NCBI RefSeq assembly: GCF_900114925.1 | Contig: NZ_FOUR01000004.1 | Location: 1-64,000, forward strand | Reading direction: 5' to 3' | Source of the DNA: Marinobacter pelagius | GTDB lineage: Bacteria; Pseudomonadota; Gammaproteobacteria; Pseudomonadales; Oleiphilaceae | DNA length: 64,000 nucleotides | In this document: positions 39,967 to 52,212 of the stretch, piece after piece | Numbering within the stretch: position 1 is the stretch's first letter | Layout of the letters: every line of letters begins with the position of its first letter | The notes under the pieces: model-generated | What the model was told of the DNA's origin: nothing | Databases searched by the model: none | What the model saw: the letters and a program-made list of their open reading frames with translations, nothing else | Made by a program: the position numbers and the translations under genes

Positions 39967-42750
39967 TCATTCCAGGGGCGTCAGCAGCTGCCCCTCGGGA
40001 CTGAACAGGATAATCATCCGGTCCTCCCCCGAGTGCACCAGGGCTGTGATTTCGTCATCCCGGTAGTTGGCAAGTCTCCGGACGGACGTCTCTCCGGTTG
40101 TCAGCTGGTAGACCCACTCGTTGCGGAATGCCGGCTCGCTGTCATCCGTTGCGGCAGGCTCGACCAGCGAAATGCGGCTGACGATGCCCTGGGTCTGGCC
40201 GGATGAAGTGATGGCCTCTCCGGTGAAATTCCCATCGGTTTCGCCGCCGGCCACCATATCGCCACCAAACCCGGTCAGGCCGTGGAAAGACTCGCTGGAT
40301 GCATCCTCCGTGTCATTCAGGGTAAACGCCCTGCTAATCCCTCCGGTCGCGGCATAGGACAGCAGGAACCCTGCCTGACTGGACAACGACTCACGCACCA
40401 GGGTTTGAACATCGTCCTCGCCGGTGGCGACGGAATACTCCCCGTCACTCTCGCCCAACAGCCACAGGTTATTTCCACTGAACAGGCCCCCCGTAACCTT
40501 CTCGTCACCGGCTGTTCCCACCTGATAGACCGTCGGCGTGGTTGACGCCCCGCTGTAGGAATAGAAATAGGCATCTTCTCCGCCAATTACCTCGGCACCA
40601 CCCACGGAGCCTGCAGCTGAACCGAACAGCATGGGCGACACAGACAGCACCGAACTGCCCGCCACGGCATCGTCGCCGGCAGATCCCACCTGTCGGGTCC
40701 AGGCGACTTCGGGCACCGGCGTCTCGCCGTCCAGCACGGTATCAATCCGTTGCAGGAAGCTGTCTACGCCGCCGTCCGAACTTTGCCCTGGCCAGGTTCC
40801 GCTGGTCTCACCGGCCAGGATCACATAGCCGGAATCCGGATTGATCCCGGCATCCCGGATCCGCTCGTTACCAGAGGTGCCGCTGCGCAGTGTCCAGTAG
40901 GGAACGTACTCGCCACCGTTCAAATCACCGTCGAACCCGAACACGGACGCCAGCACGTCTTCACCCCCCGCCGCCGTTGTTCCCGCAATCTCAACATCAC
41001 TGCTGTAGGCAACCACGAACTCATACCGGTCCACCTTGGTGTTGTTCTCGGTCACCTTCCTGTTCACCACACCAATGACCGGGGAAGACGGTGCAAGACT
41101 GACGCCCTCCGGCGTAACGCCGGCCTCCTGTAGCAGGTTGCCTTTCTGGTCAAAAACCCTGACCTTGACCCGGTTACCGTCCGCACTGTCATAACCGGCC
41201 AGGAAAAGCCGGCCGTTGTGTCCAAGGGCCATGTCCGTGGGCACGAAACCTCCGCTGGCCGGCAGAACGATCGGTGTGGTCAGTTCGTTCAGGCTGATAC
41301 GCAGCAAATCCTCTGAGGCCGGCCGGGCAAATCCCTCGCGCCCTGCCTGATAGGCCTCGTTCAGAGCCATCTCGATAAAACGGTCGGCCAGATCCGGATT
41401 GGTATAGCTATCCACGGGTACGCGCACCCGGAAGGTAACCGCATCCTGATCCGCAGCGAAACTCAGGGTCGGATTCTCCACCCAGAGTCCGTTCTCCTGC
41501 TGCTCGATCACAAACTCGCTGTCGAGCCGGGCGGTGGAGCTCTCGGAATGGATCAAACGGGCCTGAACGATGCCATCCCGTTCGCCGGTCAACCTGGCCC
41601 GGTATTCCCGGAAATCCCCCACGTTCAGGGTGTCGCGGGGCCCGCCTTGCAGGGTTTCCAGGGACACCACCGGCTCGTTGTCATCAATGGTGACGGTGGT
41701 CTGTACCCCACCGTTATTGGGCCCCAGCCCGGCAAGGCCGGAGCGGACCTCGGTCAGGGTCAGTTGTGCCGACTCGGAAAGCTCGGCAAAGCTGTCTTCC
41801 ACCACCTCCAGGCGGATATAGCATTCAGTTATTCCCGGCTCAAGGGTAACCACACCCCGGGTCAGATAGCCGTTGTCATCCGCTTCATAAGAAAGGTATT
41901 TCAGGGGAACTCCATCCTTATCGATCGGTCGTAGTTTTCCCTCTTCATCAATAAGTTGCGGAGTATCGCTACCAAGACCAACGATGTCTTTTCCTACAAT
42001 AGCGTCGCTGGCATTGGCAGCACTGAAATCGCAACGCTGGTGGGGTGCGGTGCCGGTAAACGAAGGATCACACCTGGAGGGGTCATACCGGGAGCTCAAC
42101 TCAAAGGCGACGCCAACGCGGGTCACCGAAGGCTTGTCGAGGCTCGCTTTAACGGCAACCTGACGGGTGGGCAGGGTCACTTCCTTTTCACCATCAACCG
42201 CACCTGACTCGTCATAGGTATTGATCGTGAAGGTATGTTCACCCGGCTCGGACAGGTCCGGCACCGCACAATGGTCCCCTCTCGGAGCCGCAATCTCTGG
42301 CACTTCACCCTCGATGAAGCTGCCGGCCTCCAGAGCCAGTGGGTTGTAACGCACTTCGATATCGAACGGCGCGGTACCTGCCAGGCTTCCGTCCGTGGTT
42401 ACCAGGTTAATGTCTTCCGTCTTCCCGAGATCCGCCTCACCCCGGCTGCCCCCGGTCAGGCCGGGCACGCCGTACATGATCACACCCTGGCGGGCCTTGT
42501 TGCTGATGTCCTCCAGCGCCAGCCAGGACGGTGCGTTGGTCAGGCTGTAATCAAGAATGCCTTCTCCCCCGTACGCGCCCCAGTTGTAGTAGTACTCGAC
42601 GCCCAGGTAGGCGTTGGACGGCGGCGCCCCAAGGATGGTCGGCTGATCCGGATCTTTCTCGGTTTTACAGCCAACGAGAGCAGTCAGGAGAAGTATCAGG
42701 CCGGCAAAGCGGAGACCGGAAGCGATGCGGGAACAACTATCGGCGCGCAT
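39967..42750 (-). CDS. Large lipoprotein with Ig-like/Calx-beta-like repeats and a beta-propeller-like C-terminal half
   Basis: Surface or periplasmic lipoprotein of 927 residues; the signal ends in lipobox LLLTALVGC. Residues ~38-105 resemble a putative Ig/cadherin-like domain (PPSNAYLGVEYYYNW, then NAPSWLALEDI). Residues ~280-360 and ~365-480 look like Calx-beta repeats (CYIRLEVVEDSFAELSESAQLTL, VTIDDNEPVVSLE). The C-terminal ~430 residues contain repeated short units such as GYVILAGETSGTWPGQSSDGGVDSF and TVYQVGTAGDEKVTGG, like SBBP/propeller repeats. No enzymatic motif was seen. Role unknown; adhesion or envelope structure is plausible. Convergent with mnmC, four bases apart. Confidence 0.72.
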   Translation of the reverse strand: MRADSCSRIASGLRFAGLILLLTALVGCKTEKDPDQPTILGAPPSNAYLGVEYYYNWGAYGGEGILDYSLTNAPSWLALEDISNKARQGVIMYGVPGLTGGSRGEADLGKTEDINLVTTDGSLAGTAPFDIEVRYNPLALEAGSFIEGEVPEIAAPRGDHCAVPDLSEPGEHTFTINTYDESGAVDGEKEVTLPTRQVAVKASLDKPSVTRVGVAFELSSRYDPSRCDPSFTGTAPHQRCDFSAANASDAIVGKDIVGLGSDTPQLIDEEGKLRPIDKDGVPLKYLSYEADDNGYLTRGVVTLEPGITECYIRLEVVEDSFAELSESAQLTLTEVRSGLAGLGPNNGGVQTTVTIDDNEPVVSLETLQGGPRDTLNVGDFREYRARLTGERDGIVQARLIHSESSTARLDSEFVIEQQENGLWVENPTLSFAADQDAVTFRVRVPVDSYTNPDLADRFIEMALNEAYQAGREGFARPASEDLLRISLNELTTPIVLPASGGFVPTDMALGHNGRLFLAGYDSADGNRVKVRVFDQKGNLLQEAGVTPEGVSLAPSSPVIGVVNRKVTENNTKVDRYEFVVAYSSDVEIAGTTAAGGEDVLASVFGFDGDLNGGEYVPYWTLRSGTSGNERIRDAGINPDSGYVILAGETSGTWPGQSSDGGVDSFLQRIDTVLDGETPVPEVAWTRQVGSAGDDAVAGSSVLSVSPMLFGSAAGSVGGAEVIGGEDAYFYSYSGASTTPTVYQVGTAGDEKVTGGLFSGNNLWLLGESDGEYSVATGEDDVQTLVRESLSSQAGFLLSYAATGGISRAFTLNDTEDASSESFHGLTGFGGDMVAGGETDGNFTGEAITSSGQTQGIVSRISLVEPAATDDSEPAFRNEWVYQLTTGETSVRRLANYRDDEITALVHSGEDRMIILFSPEGQLLTPLE

Positions 42751-42881
42751 GAAAAAGTCCGTTTCGGAGCGTTGTTATTGTGGGTGTGCACCGGCCACTA
42801 AGGCTGACTTACACACCGTTACAGAACAAATCCATGGTAGCCAATTTGTTGAAGACGGGATCTGCGCGAGTTCTCAGATTC

Positions 42882-42913
42882 GCTGCCCGCAAACCGTCCT
42901 GGTCTGCGGGCAG
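42882..42913. other. Perfect stem-loop downstream of ligA
   Basis: GCTGCCCGCA pairs perfectly with TGCGGGCAGC around a 12-base loop, 22 bases after the ligA stop. It lacks a U-run, so it could be a 3'-end stabilising structure or a Rho-associated site rather than an intrinsic terminator. Confidence 0.5.
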
Positions 42914-42935
42914 CCGCGTGTTTGTGATGCAGGGC

Positions 42936-45032
<2,097 letters not shown>

Positions 45033-45041
45033 TTACGACCC

Positions 45042-46109
45042 TCAAACCCGCTGGGAGCGCTGCTTACGCTCGAACTCGCGGATGCGCTGGCGACAATGCT
45101 CGATGGTCTGGGGCGTCATCACACTTCGCCGTTCGTCCTTGAGTTCACCTCCCAGGTTACGAACCACCGCCTGGGCGGTCTCCAGCATGAAATCGAAGGC
45201 CTGAAGTGGCTTGGACGGACCGGGCAGGCTCATGAAGAAGCTGATCCCGGGCGTCTTCATGCCCGGAATATCGGAGGGCTTGAAGGTGCCGGGTTCCACA
45301 GCACTGGCCACACTGAACTGCACCGGGCTCGTGGTATCCGCTTCCTCGTGGCGGTGATAGATATCCATATCGCCATGTTCAAGCCCACATGCCTCGAACA
45401 GTTTCTTGAGGGCCGGGCCAGAGAACTCCTCGCCACTCCGGGCGAGTATATTGATCACAATCACTTCCCGGGCCTCGGGACGGTTGGCACCGGCCAGTGG
45501 CTGGTCAGAACGACGCGCGGTGGGAGTTCTCCGGGCGGTGTCCTCCTCTACCTCGCTGGTGACAATCGGGGGCGCATTCTCTGTCTCCGCTTTTCTGGCA
45601 GCCCGGGGCTCTTCAGTGGCCTCAGGCTCTGCAGGCCGGGGCGCTGGTTCTGGCGCCACAGTGCGGGGCTCGCCGACGATACCGTCATCAACCGTTTCGT
45701 CGTCACGGGCGCCCCAGCCGGCGTCCTGGATGTAGTCATCCTGATCAGCAGAAGACAAATGCTCGTCCTCCGCCATTTCGGGTTCAGGCTCCGCGGGCTG
45801 TTCGGGTTTACGGGTTTCCTTCGCCGGGCGGGTCGGTTTGGGCGGCGGATTGCCGAAGCGGCTGGATTTTTCGGGTTTGACGTAACCCCGCTCTTCCAGG
45901 ACGTCACGGGAGATCGTTCGGGCGCCGCCATTGGGCAATTCGGGGTTGTACTCCTCTTCGAGAGGAGATTCGTCGAGGTCATCCGCACCCATCCCCGACG
46001 AGATGGCCATGGACTCTTTCCGAGCCCGACGCATCCGACGAATACCATCGATCACGATGCCGAGAATAACCAGGGTACCTATGGCGATTAACCATTCCCT
46101 AAGAGACAT
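45042..46109 (-). CDS. zipA: Cell division protein ZipA
   Basis: Inner-membrane anchor that tethers the FtsZ ring. One N-terminal transmembrane helix (WLIAIGTLVILGIVIDGI) with the short tail in the periplasm is followed by a charged Pro/Glu-rich linker (~60-220). The C-terminal FtsZ-binding domain (~225-355) has IVINILARSGEEFSGPALKKLF, then VVRNLGGELKDERRSVMT. At 355 residues it is within the usual range. Gene order smc-zipA-ligA supports the call. Confidence 0.93.
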   Translation of the reverse strand: MSLREWLIAIGTLVILGIVIDGIRRMRRARKESMAISSGMGADDLDESPLEEEYNPELPNGGARTISRDVLEERGYVKPEKSSRFGNPPPKPTRPAKETRKPEQPAEPEPEMAEDEHLSSADQDDYIQDAGWGARDDETVDDGIVGEPRTVAPEPAPRPAEPEATEEPRAARKAETENAPPIVTSEVEEDTARRTPTARRSDQPLAGANRPEAREVIVINILARSGEEFSGPALKKLFEACGLEHGDMDIYHRHEEADTTSPVQFSVASAVEPGTFKPSDIPGMKTPGISFFMSLPGPSKPLQAFDFMLETAQAVVRNLGGELKDERRSVMTPQTIEHCRQRIREFERKQRSQRV

Positions 46110-46237
46110 AGTGCTGTCGTCCTGTCTGCAGGTTCAATAATGTTGCTACTCTAAGAAAAGCCTGTAATGAATACAACGCGCAGCCGGGCCAGATGGCATT
46201 TTTGTCATCCTTGATGGCAATTCAACCAGTTCCGGCA

Positions 46238-49200
46238 TCAGGCCTCGGCCAGGGCTGCGGCTTCCTCCACATCCACGGACACCAGCCGCGAACAACCCGG
46301 TTCGTGCATGGTCACCCCCATCAACTGGTCTGCCATCTCCATGGCGATCTTGTTGTGGGTAATGTAGATGAACTGCACCTGTTTCGACATCTCCTTGACC
46401 ATATTGGCGTAGCGGCCGACGTTGGCATCGTCCAGCGGCGCATCCACCTCATCCAGCATACAGAACGGGGCCGGGTTGAGCTGGAAAATGGAGAACACCA
46501 GCGCGATCGCCGTCAGGGCTTTCTCACCACCGGAGAGCAGATGGATGGTGCTGTTCTTCTTGCCCGGGGGCCGCGCCATGATGGCGACACCGGTTTCCAG
46601 CAGATCCTCACCGGTCAGTTCCAGATAGGCATTACCGCCCCCGAACACTTTCGGGAACAGTGCCTGCAGGCCACCGTTGACCTGGTCGAAGGTTTCCTTG
46701 AAGCGTTGACGGGTTTCCCGGTCGATCTTCCGGATCGCGTTATCCAGTGTTTCCAGGGCTTCCATCAGGTCTTCGTGCTGGCTGTCCAGATAGGTCTTGC
46801 GCTCACTCTGGACCTGGTACTCCTCGATGGCGGCCAGGTTAATGGCACCCAATCGCTGGATCCGGTTGCCGATCTTCTCAAGCTCGTCGGCCCAGTCTTT
46901 CTCGTTGGCGCCTTCCGGCAACTGCTCCAGTACTTCCTGAAGCTTCACATCCAGCTCGGTGAGTTGCTCAATGTGGTTGCCTGACCGGATCTCCAGTGCC
47001 TGGGACTCCATCTTGAGTTTTTCCAGCCGGGCGCGGACATCCTGGATCTCATGGTCAATCCGGCTCCGGGCCTGTTCCTTCTCGCGAACCTCCCGGTCAA
47101 TCTCCTCGAGGGAATCCCGTGCTGCACCGAGCTTTTCCTCTTCCGCCAGCCTACGATCCAGCAAGCCTTCGAGCTGCATCTGCAGGTCTTCCATGGGCTC
47201 CTCGGCACTCTCCCGCGCTTCCCGCAGGATTTCCAGGCGCTCCTGGATCCGTTCCTTCTGCAGTTGCATCCGGTCGATGGTCTGTTTCAGGCCCTCACGC
47301 TGGCTGTTCAGGGTCTGGAGCTGAAGCTGCAGCTGGTGTGCATGGTCCCGGTCATGACGGGCCTCCTGGCGCAGGCGATCCAGGTTCTCCCGGAGCGTAT
47401 CCCGTTGCTCCAGCAGCCTTTCCTTTTCCTCGTCACTGTCTTCCGTGGAAGCCAGTGCCTGCTGCCATTCCTCCCGGGCCATCTGCAGGCTTTCCTGCTG
47501 GTCCTCAAGACTGACCGCCACGTCGTCGCGATCCTCGGTAATCCGTTGCAGCCGGGCATCGATCTGTTCGGCCCGTGCCTTGAGCCCGGAAATCCGGGAC
47601 CCCAGACTGCTGAGCTCGCGCTCGGCGTCGGACAGCTTCGCCTGGGCATCCTCGCGGGTTGCTTCCGCCCGCTCGGCACGCTCCTGGAGCTGCTCCAGGC
47701 GGTCGCTAGCCGTTTCCATGGCTGCCTCGGCGCTGGTCAACTGCTCCGTCAGCCCGGCTACTTTTTTCTGGCGTTCGATGACGCCCACCTGACCGGCATC
47801 CGAATCCGGCATCAGGATCCAGTCACGGGCGACCCAGATACCTTCCCGGGTGATCATACTCCGCCCCGCGCCAAGGCTCGCGCGCGTGGCCAAAGCCTCA
47901 TCCAGGTTCTCAGCGGTGTCGATGCCGTCGAGCATCGCGGTGACTGCCGGCACACCCGAGACCCGTGCGGCCAGCCCGCTACCAGTGCCGGCATCCCCGG
48001 AACCGTCATCCACCACCGCCAATCCCCGGGGGGCATCCGCCATGGCATCGGAGAGTTCGGAGATACCCGGCAGCGCCAGACCCTGGGTGAACCGGCCAAT
48101 GACCTGTTCCACGGCAAATTCCCAGCCGTCGTCAATCCGCAGGCGTGAGGCCACACGCGGTGCGTCCAGCAGGTCATGGTCGGAGAGCCAGGACTGGAGC
48201 TGATCGTCCTGACTACCCAGTTGTTCGTCCAGCAACGCCTGCTGGGATTCAAGGGACGCCCGGAGACTCTGGACCCGCTGGCGCTCCTCAGACAGGGCAG
48301 TTTCGGCCTCGCGCTGCTGCTGTCGGGCTTCGTAGAGTTCGTCCTGGATATCCGCGATGCGCTCGGAGGCTTCTTCCCGCTGGAGCTCCAGGGTCTCCTG
48401 TTGCTCCAGCAGGCCTTCCAGTTCAGCCCGGTCCATCTGGCCTTCGAGCAGTTCACGCTCGTCCTCCAGTTTCCGGCTCCGGTTCCGCAGCTGTTCGATG
48501 GCGTCTTCCAGCGAGCGGATCCTGGACTGGGCCAGCTCCGCCTGACGGCGCGCATCGGAAGAACGGGTACTGAAGTCTTCCCACTTGTGCTGCCAGTCGC
48601 TCATGGCGTCTTCGGCCTGCTGCAGCTTCTCGCCGGACTCCTCGGAGCGGATGGCCAGGGCTTCCTGCTCCGGCTCCATCATGTCCAGCTCCTCCTGGAT
48701 GGCAGCAAGCTTTTCTTCGTCCTGCTCCAGCTCCCGCGCCAGCTCACGCTCGTTGGCCATGGCCTGGTCCAGTTCCGTGGCCGTCTGGCGGCTGCGCTCA
48801 CGCTGGTGTTCCAGGCTCTGCTCGATGCGGGCGATATCGGCACCGGCCTCGTAGTAGCGGGCCTGGGCGCGGTTGAAATGTTCGGTGCGGTCCTGATGGC
48901 TGTCCCGGAGGGATTCGAGGGAGGTTTCCAGGCTCACCCGTTCGGTCAGCTGTTTTTCCAGTTCAAGCTCGGTGTCCCGGATCTTGCTCCGCCAGGTCTG
49001 CAGGTCGTTGTCCAGGGACTGCCAGCGCAGCACGGTCAGTTCCGCCTTCTTCTGGCGTTCTTCCTGCTTGTAGGCCTTGTACTTCTCGGCGGCCGCGGCC
49101 TGGCGTTCCAGGTGCTGCAACTGGCGGGACAGTTCGTCACGCAGGTCGGTGAGACGCTCAAGGTTTTCCTGGGTGCGGCGGATCCGGTTCTCGGTTTCCC

Positions 49201-49732
49201 GGCGCCGTTCCTTGTACTTGGAGATTCCCGCGGCTTCCTCAATATAAACCCGGAGCTCTTCCGGTTTGGCTTCGATGAGCCGGGAAATCATGCCCTGCTC
49301 GATAATGGCATAGCTGCGAGGGCCCAGCCCGGTACCCAGGAACAGATCGGTGATGTCACGGCGACGGCATTTCGCGCCATTCATGAAGTACTCGGACTGG
49401 CCTTCCCGGGACACCCGACGGCGCACGGAGATCTCATTGAAGCGGGCAAACTCGCCAGGCGCGGAGCCATCGCTGTTGTCGAACACCAGTTCGATGGAGG
49501 CCTGGCCCACGGGCTTGCGGGCACTGGAGCCATTGAAGATGACGTCGGTCATGGATTCGCCACGCAGGTACTTGGCGGAGCTTTCCCCCATGACCCAGCG
49601 CACCGCGTCTATGATGTTCGACTTGCCACAGCCGTTGGGCCCCACCACCGCGGTCATGTTGGAGGGGAAAGGAACCGTGGTCGGATCGACGAAGGACTTG
49701 AAACCGGACAGCTTGATGGACTTCAGGCGCAT
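46238..49732 (-). CDS. smc: Chromosome segregation ATPase Smc
   Basis: Core ATPase of the Smc-ScpAB condensin complex, 1164 residues. The N-terminal head has Walker A GPNGCGKSNI. Two long coiled-coil arms flank a hinge near residues 505-640. The C-terminal head has the signature LSGGEKALTAIAL and Walker B FCMLDEVDAPLDDAN. scpA and scpB lie a few kilobases upstream in the same orientation. It begins one base after the stop of the GntR gene. Confidence 0.97.
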   Translation of the reverse strand: MRLKSIKLSGFKSFVDPTTVPFPSNMTAVVGPNGCGKSNIIDAVRWVMGESSAKYLRGESMTDVIFNGSSARKPVGQASIELVFDNSDGSAPGEFARFNEISVRRRVSREGQSEYFMNGAKCRRRDITDLFLGTGLGPRSYAIIEQGMISRLIEAKPEELRVYIEEAAGISKYKERRRETENRIRRTQENLERLTDLRDELSRQLQHLERQAAAAEKYKAYKQEERQKKAELTVLRWQSLDNDLQTWRSKIRDTELELEKQLTERVSLETSLESLRDSHQDRTEHFNRAQARYYEAGADIARIEQSLEHQRERSRQTATELDQAMANERELARELEQDEEKLAAIQEELDMMEPEQEALAIRSEESGEKLQQAEDAMSDWQHKWEDFSTRSSDARRQAELAQSRIRSLEDAIEQLRNRSRKLEDERELLEGQMDRAELEGLLEQQETLELQREEASERIADIQDELYEARQQQREAETALSEERQRVQSLRASLESQQALLDEQLGSQDDQLQSWLSDHDLLDAPRVASRLRIDDGWEFAVEQVIGRFTQGLALPGISELSDAMADAPRGLAVVDDGSGDAGTGSGLAARVSGVPAVTAMLDGIDTAENLDEALATRASLGAGRSMITREGIWVARDWILMPDSDAGQVGVIERQKKVAGLTEQLTSAEAAMETASDRLEQLQERAERAEATREDAQAKLSDAERELSSLGSRISGLKARAEQIDARLQRITEDRDDVAVSLEDQQESLQMAREEWQQALASTEDSDEEKERLLEQRDTLRENLDRLRQEARHDRDHAHQLQLQLQTLNSQREGLKQTIDRMQLQKERIQERLEILREARESAEEPMEDLQMQLEGLLDRRLAEEEKLGAARDSLEEIDREVREKEQARSRIDHEIQDVRARLEKLKMESQALEIRSGNHIEQLTELDVKLQEVLEQLPEGANEKDWADELEKIGNRIQRLGAINLAAIEEYQVQSERKTYLDSQHEDLMEALETLDNAIRKIDRETRQRFKETFDQVNGGLQALFPKVFGGGNAYLELTGEDLLETGVAIMARPPGKKNSTIHLLSGGEKALTAIALVFSIFQLNPAPFCMLDEVDAPLDDANVGRYANMVKEMSKQVQFIYITHNKIAMEMADQLMGVTMHEPGCSRLVSVDVEEAAALAEA

Positions 49733-49733
49733 A

Positions 49734-50417
49734 TCAGGCGCTCTCCTCGTCCCTGAGAATACTCAGCACCTGCTGGCGCTGGTGCTCGCCGAAGGCCTGG
49801 ATAGCCGCCTGGAGACGGTCAGCGTCGCCGGCGGTGGCGGCATCCGCCAGTTGGCGGAAGAAAGTTGCCGTCTCATCGATCTCTTCCCGGAAATGTTCCA
49901 GTGCCACAAAGTAGGTGCGGCTGATGGCCGGCCGGAAGTTTTCCAGGGTCTCCTCCAGGAACGGATTCTCCACCAGGCGGTAGGCATAGCGCATGACGCC
50001 GAAGCCGGCGTCGATCACCTGTTCCGCCGCATCGGCACTGTTGGAGTTGAGGGCGTCGATCACCGCCTGCAGCTCCCGGACCTGGCCCATGACGCCACCC
50101 AGTTCCTCGCCGGACCAGCGCTCGAGCACTTTTCGCCCCAGCATGCACAGGAGATCAATGTAGATATCGTAGAGGTTGTTGACGCTTTCGGCCGTCAGGC
50201 CCGAAACCACGGCGCCCCGGCGGGGAAAGATTTCCACCAGGTGCCGCCGTTGCATGATCAGCAGGGCCTCACGGACGGAACCGCGGCTGACGTTCAGTTC
50301 ACCGGCGACCTTGAGTTCCTGGATTCGCTCGCCTGGCTTGAGATCACGGGTGATGATCCTTTGCCCCAGGTGCTGGGCAATCTGTTCGGACAAACTTTCA
50401 GGAGCCTGAAACCTCAT
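49734..50417 (-). CDS. GntR-family regulator (FCD domain)
   Basis: Transcription factor of 227 residues. The N-terminal winged helix reads LKPGERIQELKVAGELNVSRGSVREALLIMQRRHLVEIFPRRGAVV. The C-terminal domain is of the helical FCD type, with the metal/ligand-binding pattern around DIYIDLLCMLGRKVLE. It sits directly upstream of smc, a placement also seen in Pseudomonas. What it controls is not known. Ligands of the family are usually small carboxylates. Confidence 0.85.
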   Translation of the reverse strand: MRFQAPESLSEQIAQHLGQRIITRDLKPGERIQELKVAGELNVSRGSVREALLIMQRRHLVEIFPRRGAVVSGLTAESVNNLYDIYIDLLCMLGRKVLERWSGEELGGVMGQVRELQAVIDALNSNSADAAEQVIDAGFGVMRYAYRLVENPFLEETLENFRPAISRTYFVALEHFREEIDETATFFRQLADAATAGDADRLQAAIQAFGEHQRQQVLSILRDEESA

Positions 50418-50551
50418 AAATTCTGGCGCTCACTTCCCGGATGAATACAGTCACAAGCGCTGGAGTTTAGCACAGGCTTGCACTGGCCCCACCCCCTTGT
50501 CCGACATTTTGATTGCCCCACTCCGGATTTTTCCGGACCGCTCCCCCGGCC

Positions 50552-51514
50552 TTACTTGCGGGATTGGGGTCGACGGCGTGCTTTAGGCTTTTCTGGAGCG
50601 GAATCAGTAACCTGCCATTTATTCGCGCCAGGCTTTTTGCCGGGGCGGGACGGCGCCTTACGGCGACGGCGGTCATGGGCGGCCTGCTCGCCCGGGGTCT
50701 TGGCAGGAATCTCCACCGGATCCAGCCCGACGGTACGGCTCAGCAGATCCACCGCCTTCTGATCCAGTTCTTCCCATTTGCCCACGGTCAGGCGGCTGGG
50801 CAGGAAGATCGGCCCGTAACGCACCCGCTTGAGTCGGCTCACCTTCACGCCCTGGGATTCCCAGAGTCGACGAACCTCGCGCTTGCGACCCTCCATGAGG
50901 GTGACATGGAACCACTGGTTCACGCCCCTGCCACCGGCCGGCGTAACGTCCGTGAACTTTGCCATACCGTCTTCAAGCAGCACGCCTTCCAGCAGGCGCT
51001 CGATCATGGCCTCGTCCACCTCACCGAAAATCCGCACGGCGTATTCCCGGTCGATCTCGCCGGACGGGTGCATCAGCCGGTTGGCCAGCTCGCCGTCGGT
51101 GGTGAACAGCATCAGGCCGGTGGTGTTGATGTCCAGGCGGCCGATGGACAGCCAACGGTGGTCCTTCAGCCTCGGCAGCCGGTCAAACACCGTCGGACGG
51201 CCTTCCGGATCCTTGCGGGTGGTCACCTCGCCTTCGGGCTTGTTGTAGATCAGTACCCGGCGCAGCACCTCGGCGGCACCGGATACGTCCAGCCGCTTGC
51301 CATCCAGGTCGAAACGGTCTTGCGCGGTGGCTTTCTGGCCGGGACTGACCGGTTGGCCGTTGACGGTGAGCCGGCCGGCTTCCATCCAGCCCTCAATTTC
51401 CCGGCGGGAGCCGACACCGGCCCTGGCCAGGAGTTTCTGCACCCGCTCCGGAGCATCCGGGCTAACAGTTTCCTGACGTTTTGCTGAGCCTTGGCCTGGT
51501 CGATCTGACGCCAT
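50552..51514 (-). CDS. rluB: 23S rRNA pseudouridine synthase RluB
   Basis: Makes pseudouridine 2605 (E. coli numbering) in 23S rRNA. An S4 RNA-binding domain (RVQKLLARAGVGSRREIEGWM) precedes the catalytic domain with GRLDINTTGLMLFT, where Asp is the catalytic residue. GRKREVRRLWESQGVKV follows. The C-terminus is a basic Lys/Arg/Pro tail. The ATG at 51514 gives 320 residues. The open frame extends 85 codons further up, but that part lies in scpB. Its position downstream of scpA and scpB is conserved in gammaproteobacteria. Confidence 0.94.
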   Translation of the reverse strand: MASDRPGQGSAKRQETVSPDAPERVQKLLARAGVGSRREIEGWMEAGRLTVNGQPVSPGQKATAQDRFDLDGKRLDVSGAAEVLRRVLIYNKPEGEVTTRKDPEGRPTVFDRLPRLKDHRWLSIGRLDINTTGLMLFTTDGELANRLMHPSGEIDREYAVRIFGEVDEAMIERLLEGVLLEDGMAKFTDVTPAGGRGVNQWFHVTLMEGRKREVRRLWESQGVKVSRLKRVRYGPIFLPSRLTVGKWEELDQKAVDLLSRTVGLDPVEIPAKTPGEQAAHDRRRRKAPSRPGKKPGANKWQVTDSAPEKPKARRRPQSRK

Positions 51515-51549
51515 GGTTAAATCCTTGATAATGACTGACGTGTATATGG

Positions 51550-52170
51550 TCAGTGAATGGTCTGCTGACTGGATTCGGGGGACTCGAACTCGATCTCCCC
51601 CTGCATGTTCTTCTCGATTTCCCGGCCGATTTCTTCGAGATCCCGCACTTCCGATAGTGGCGGCAACTGATCCAGGCCGGTCAGATTGAAATAATCCAGA
51701 AACTGTTTGGTCGTGGCGTACATGGCCGGGCGACCGGGTACGTCCCGGTGGCCGACAACGCGCACCCACTCTCGCTCAAGCAGGGTGCGAATGATATTGC
51801 TGCTTACCGTAACACCACGGATATCCTCGATTTCCCCCCGGGTAATCGGCTGCCGGTAGGCGATCAGGGCCAGGGTCTCCAGCAATGCCCGGGAATAGCG
51901 CTGGGGTTTCTCCTCGAACAGGCGTCCGACCCAGTGTGCGTACTCTTCGCGCACCTGAAGCCGGTAACCGCTGGCCACTTTTTTCAGCTCAAAGCCCCTA
52001 CCCTCGCACGCCGCCTCCAACTGAACCATGACATGCTCCATCACCTGCCGGGCCGGCCGCTCATCCTCGGTGAACAGTTCCCGGAGCTGTTCCAGTGAAA
52101 GCGGCTTGCCCGCTGCCAGCAGGGCGGCCTCGGCAATGGCCTGAATCCTTAGCAGGTGTTCTTCATTCAT
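51550..52170 (-). CDS. scpB: Segregation and condensation protein B
   Basis: Winged-helix kleisin partner of the Smc-ScpAB complex, 206 residues. The conserved middle reads YSRALLETLALIAYRQPITRGEIEDIRGVTV, followed by GHRDVPGRPAMYATTKQFLDYF, diagnostic of ScpB. It lies 42 bases after scpA and before rluB, the common order. Confidence 0.95.
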   Translation of the reverse strand: MNEEHLLRIQAIAEAALLAAGKPLSLEQLRELFTEDERPARQVMEHVMVQLEAACEGRGFELKKVASGYRLQVREEYAHWVGRLFEEKPQRYSRALLETLALIAYRQPITRGEIEDIRGVTVSSNIIRTLLEREWVRVVGHRDVPGRPAMYATTKQFLDYFNLTGLDQLPPLSEVRDLEEIGREIEKNMQGEIEFESPESSQQTIH

Positions 52171-52212
52171 GATCAGAATCCGGTGTCTTGGGGTTTCTGG
52201 ACTTGGTGGCTT

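Noticed and set aside
48176..49756. 526-codon open frame opposite smc, and similar ones opposite ligA (43254-44927) and iorB (18527-20008)
   Set aside because: Low-complexity translations with no recognisable motif, lying opposite well-identified genes.
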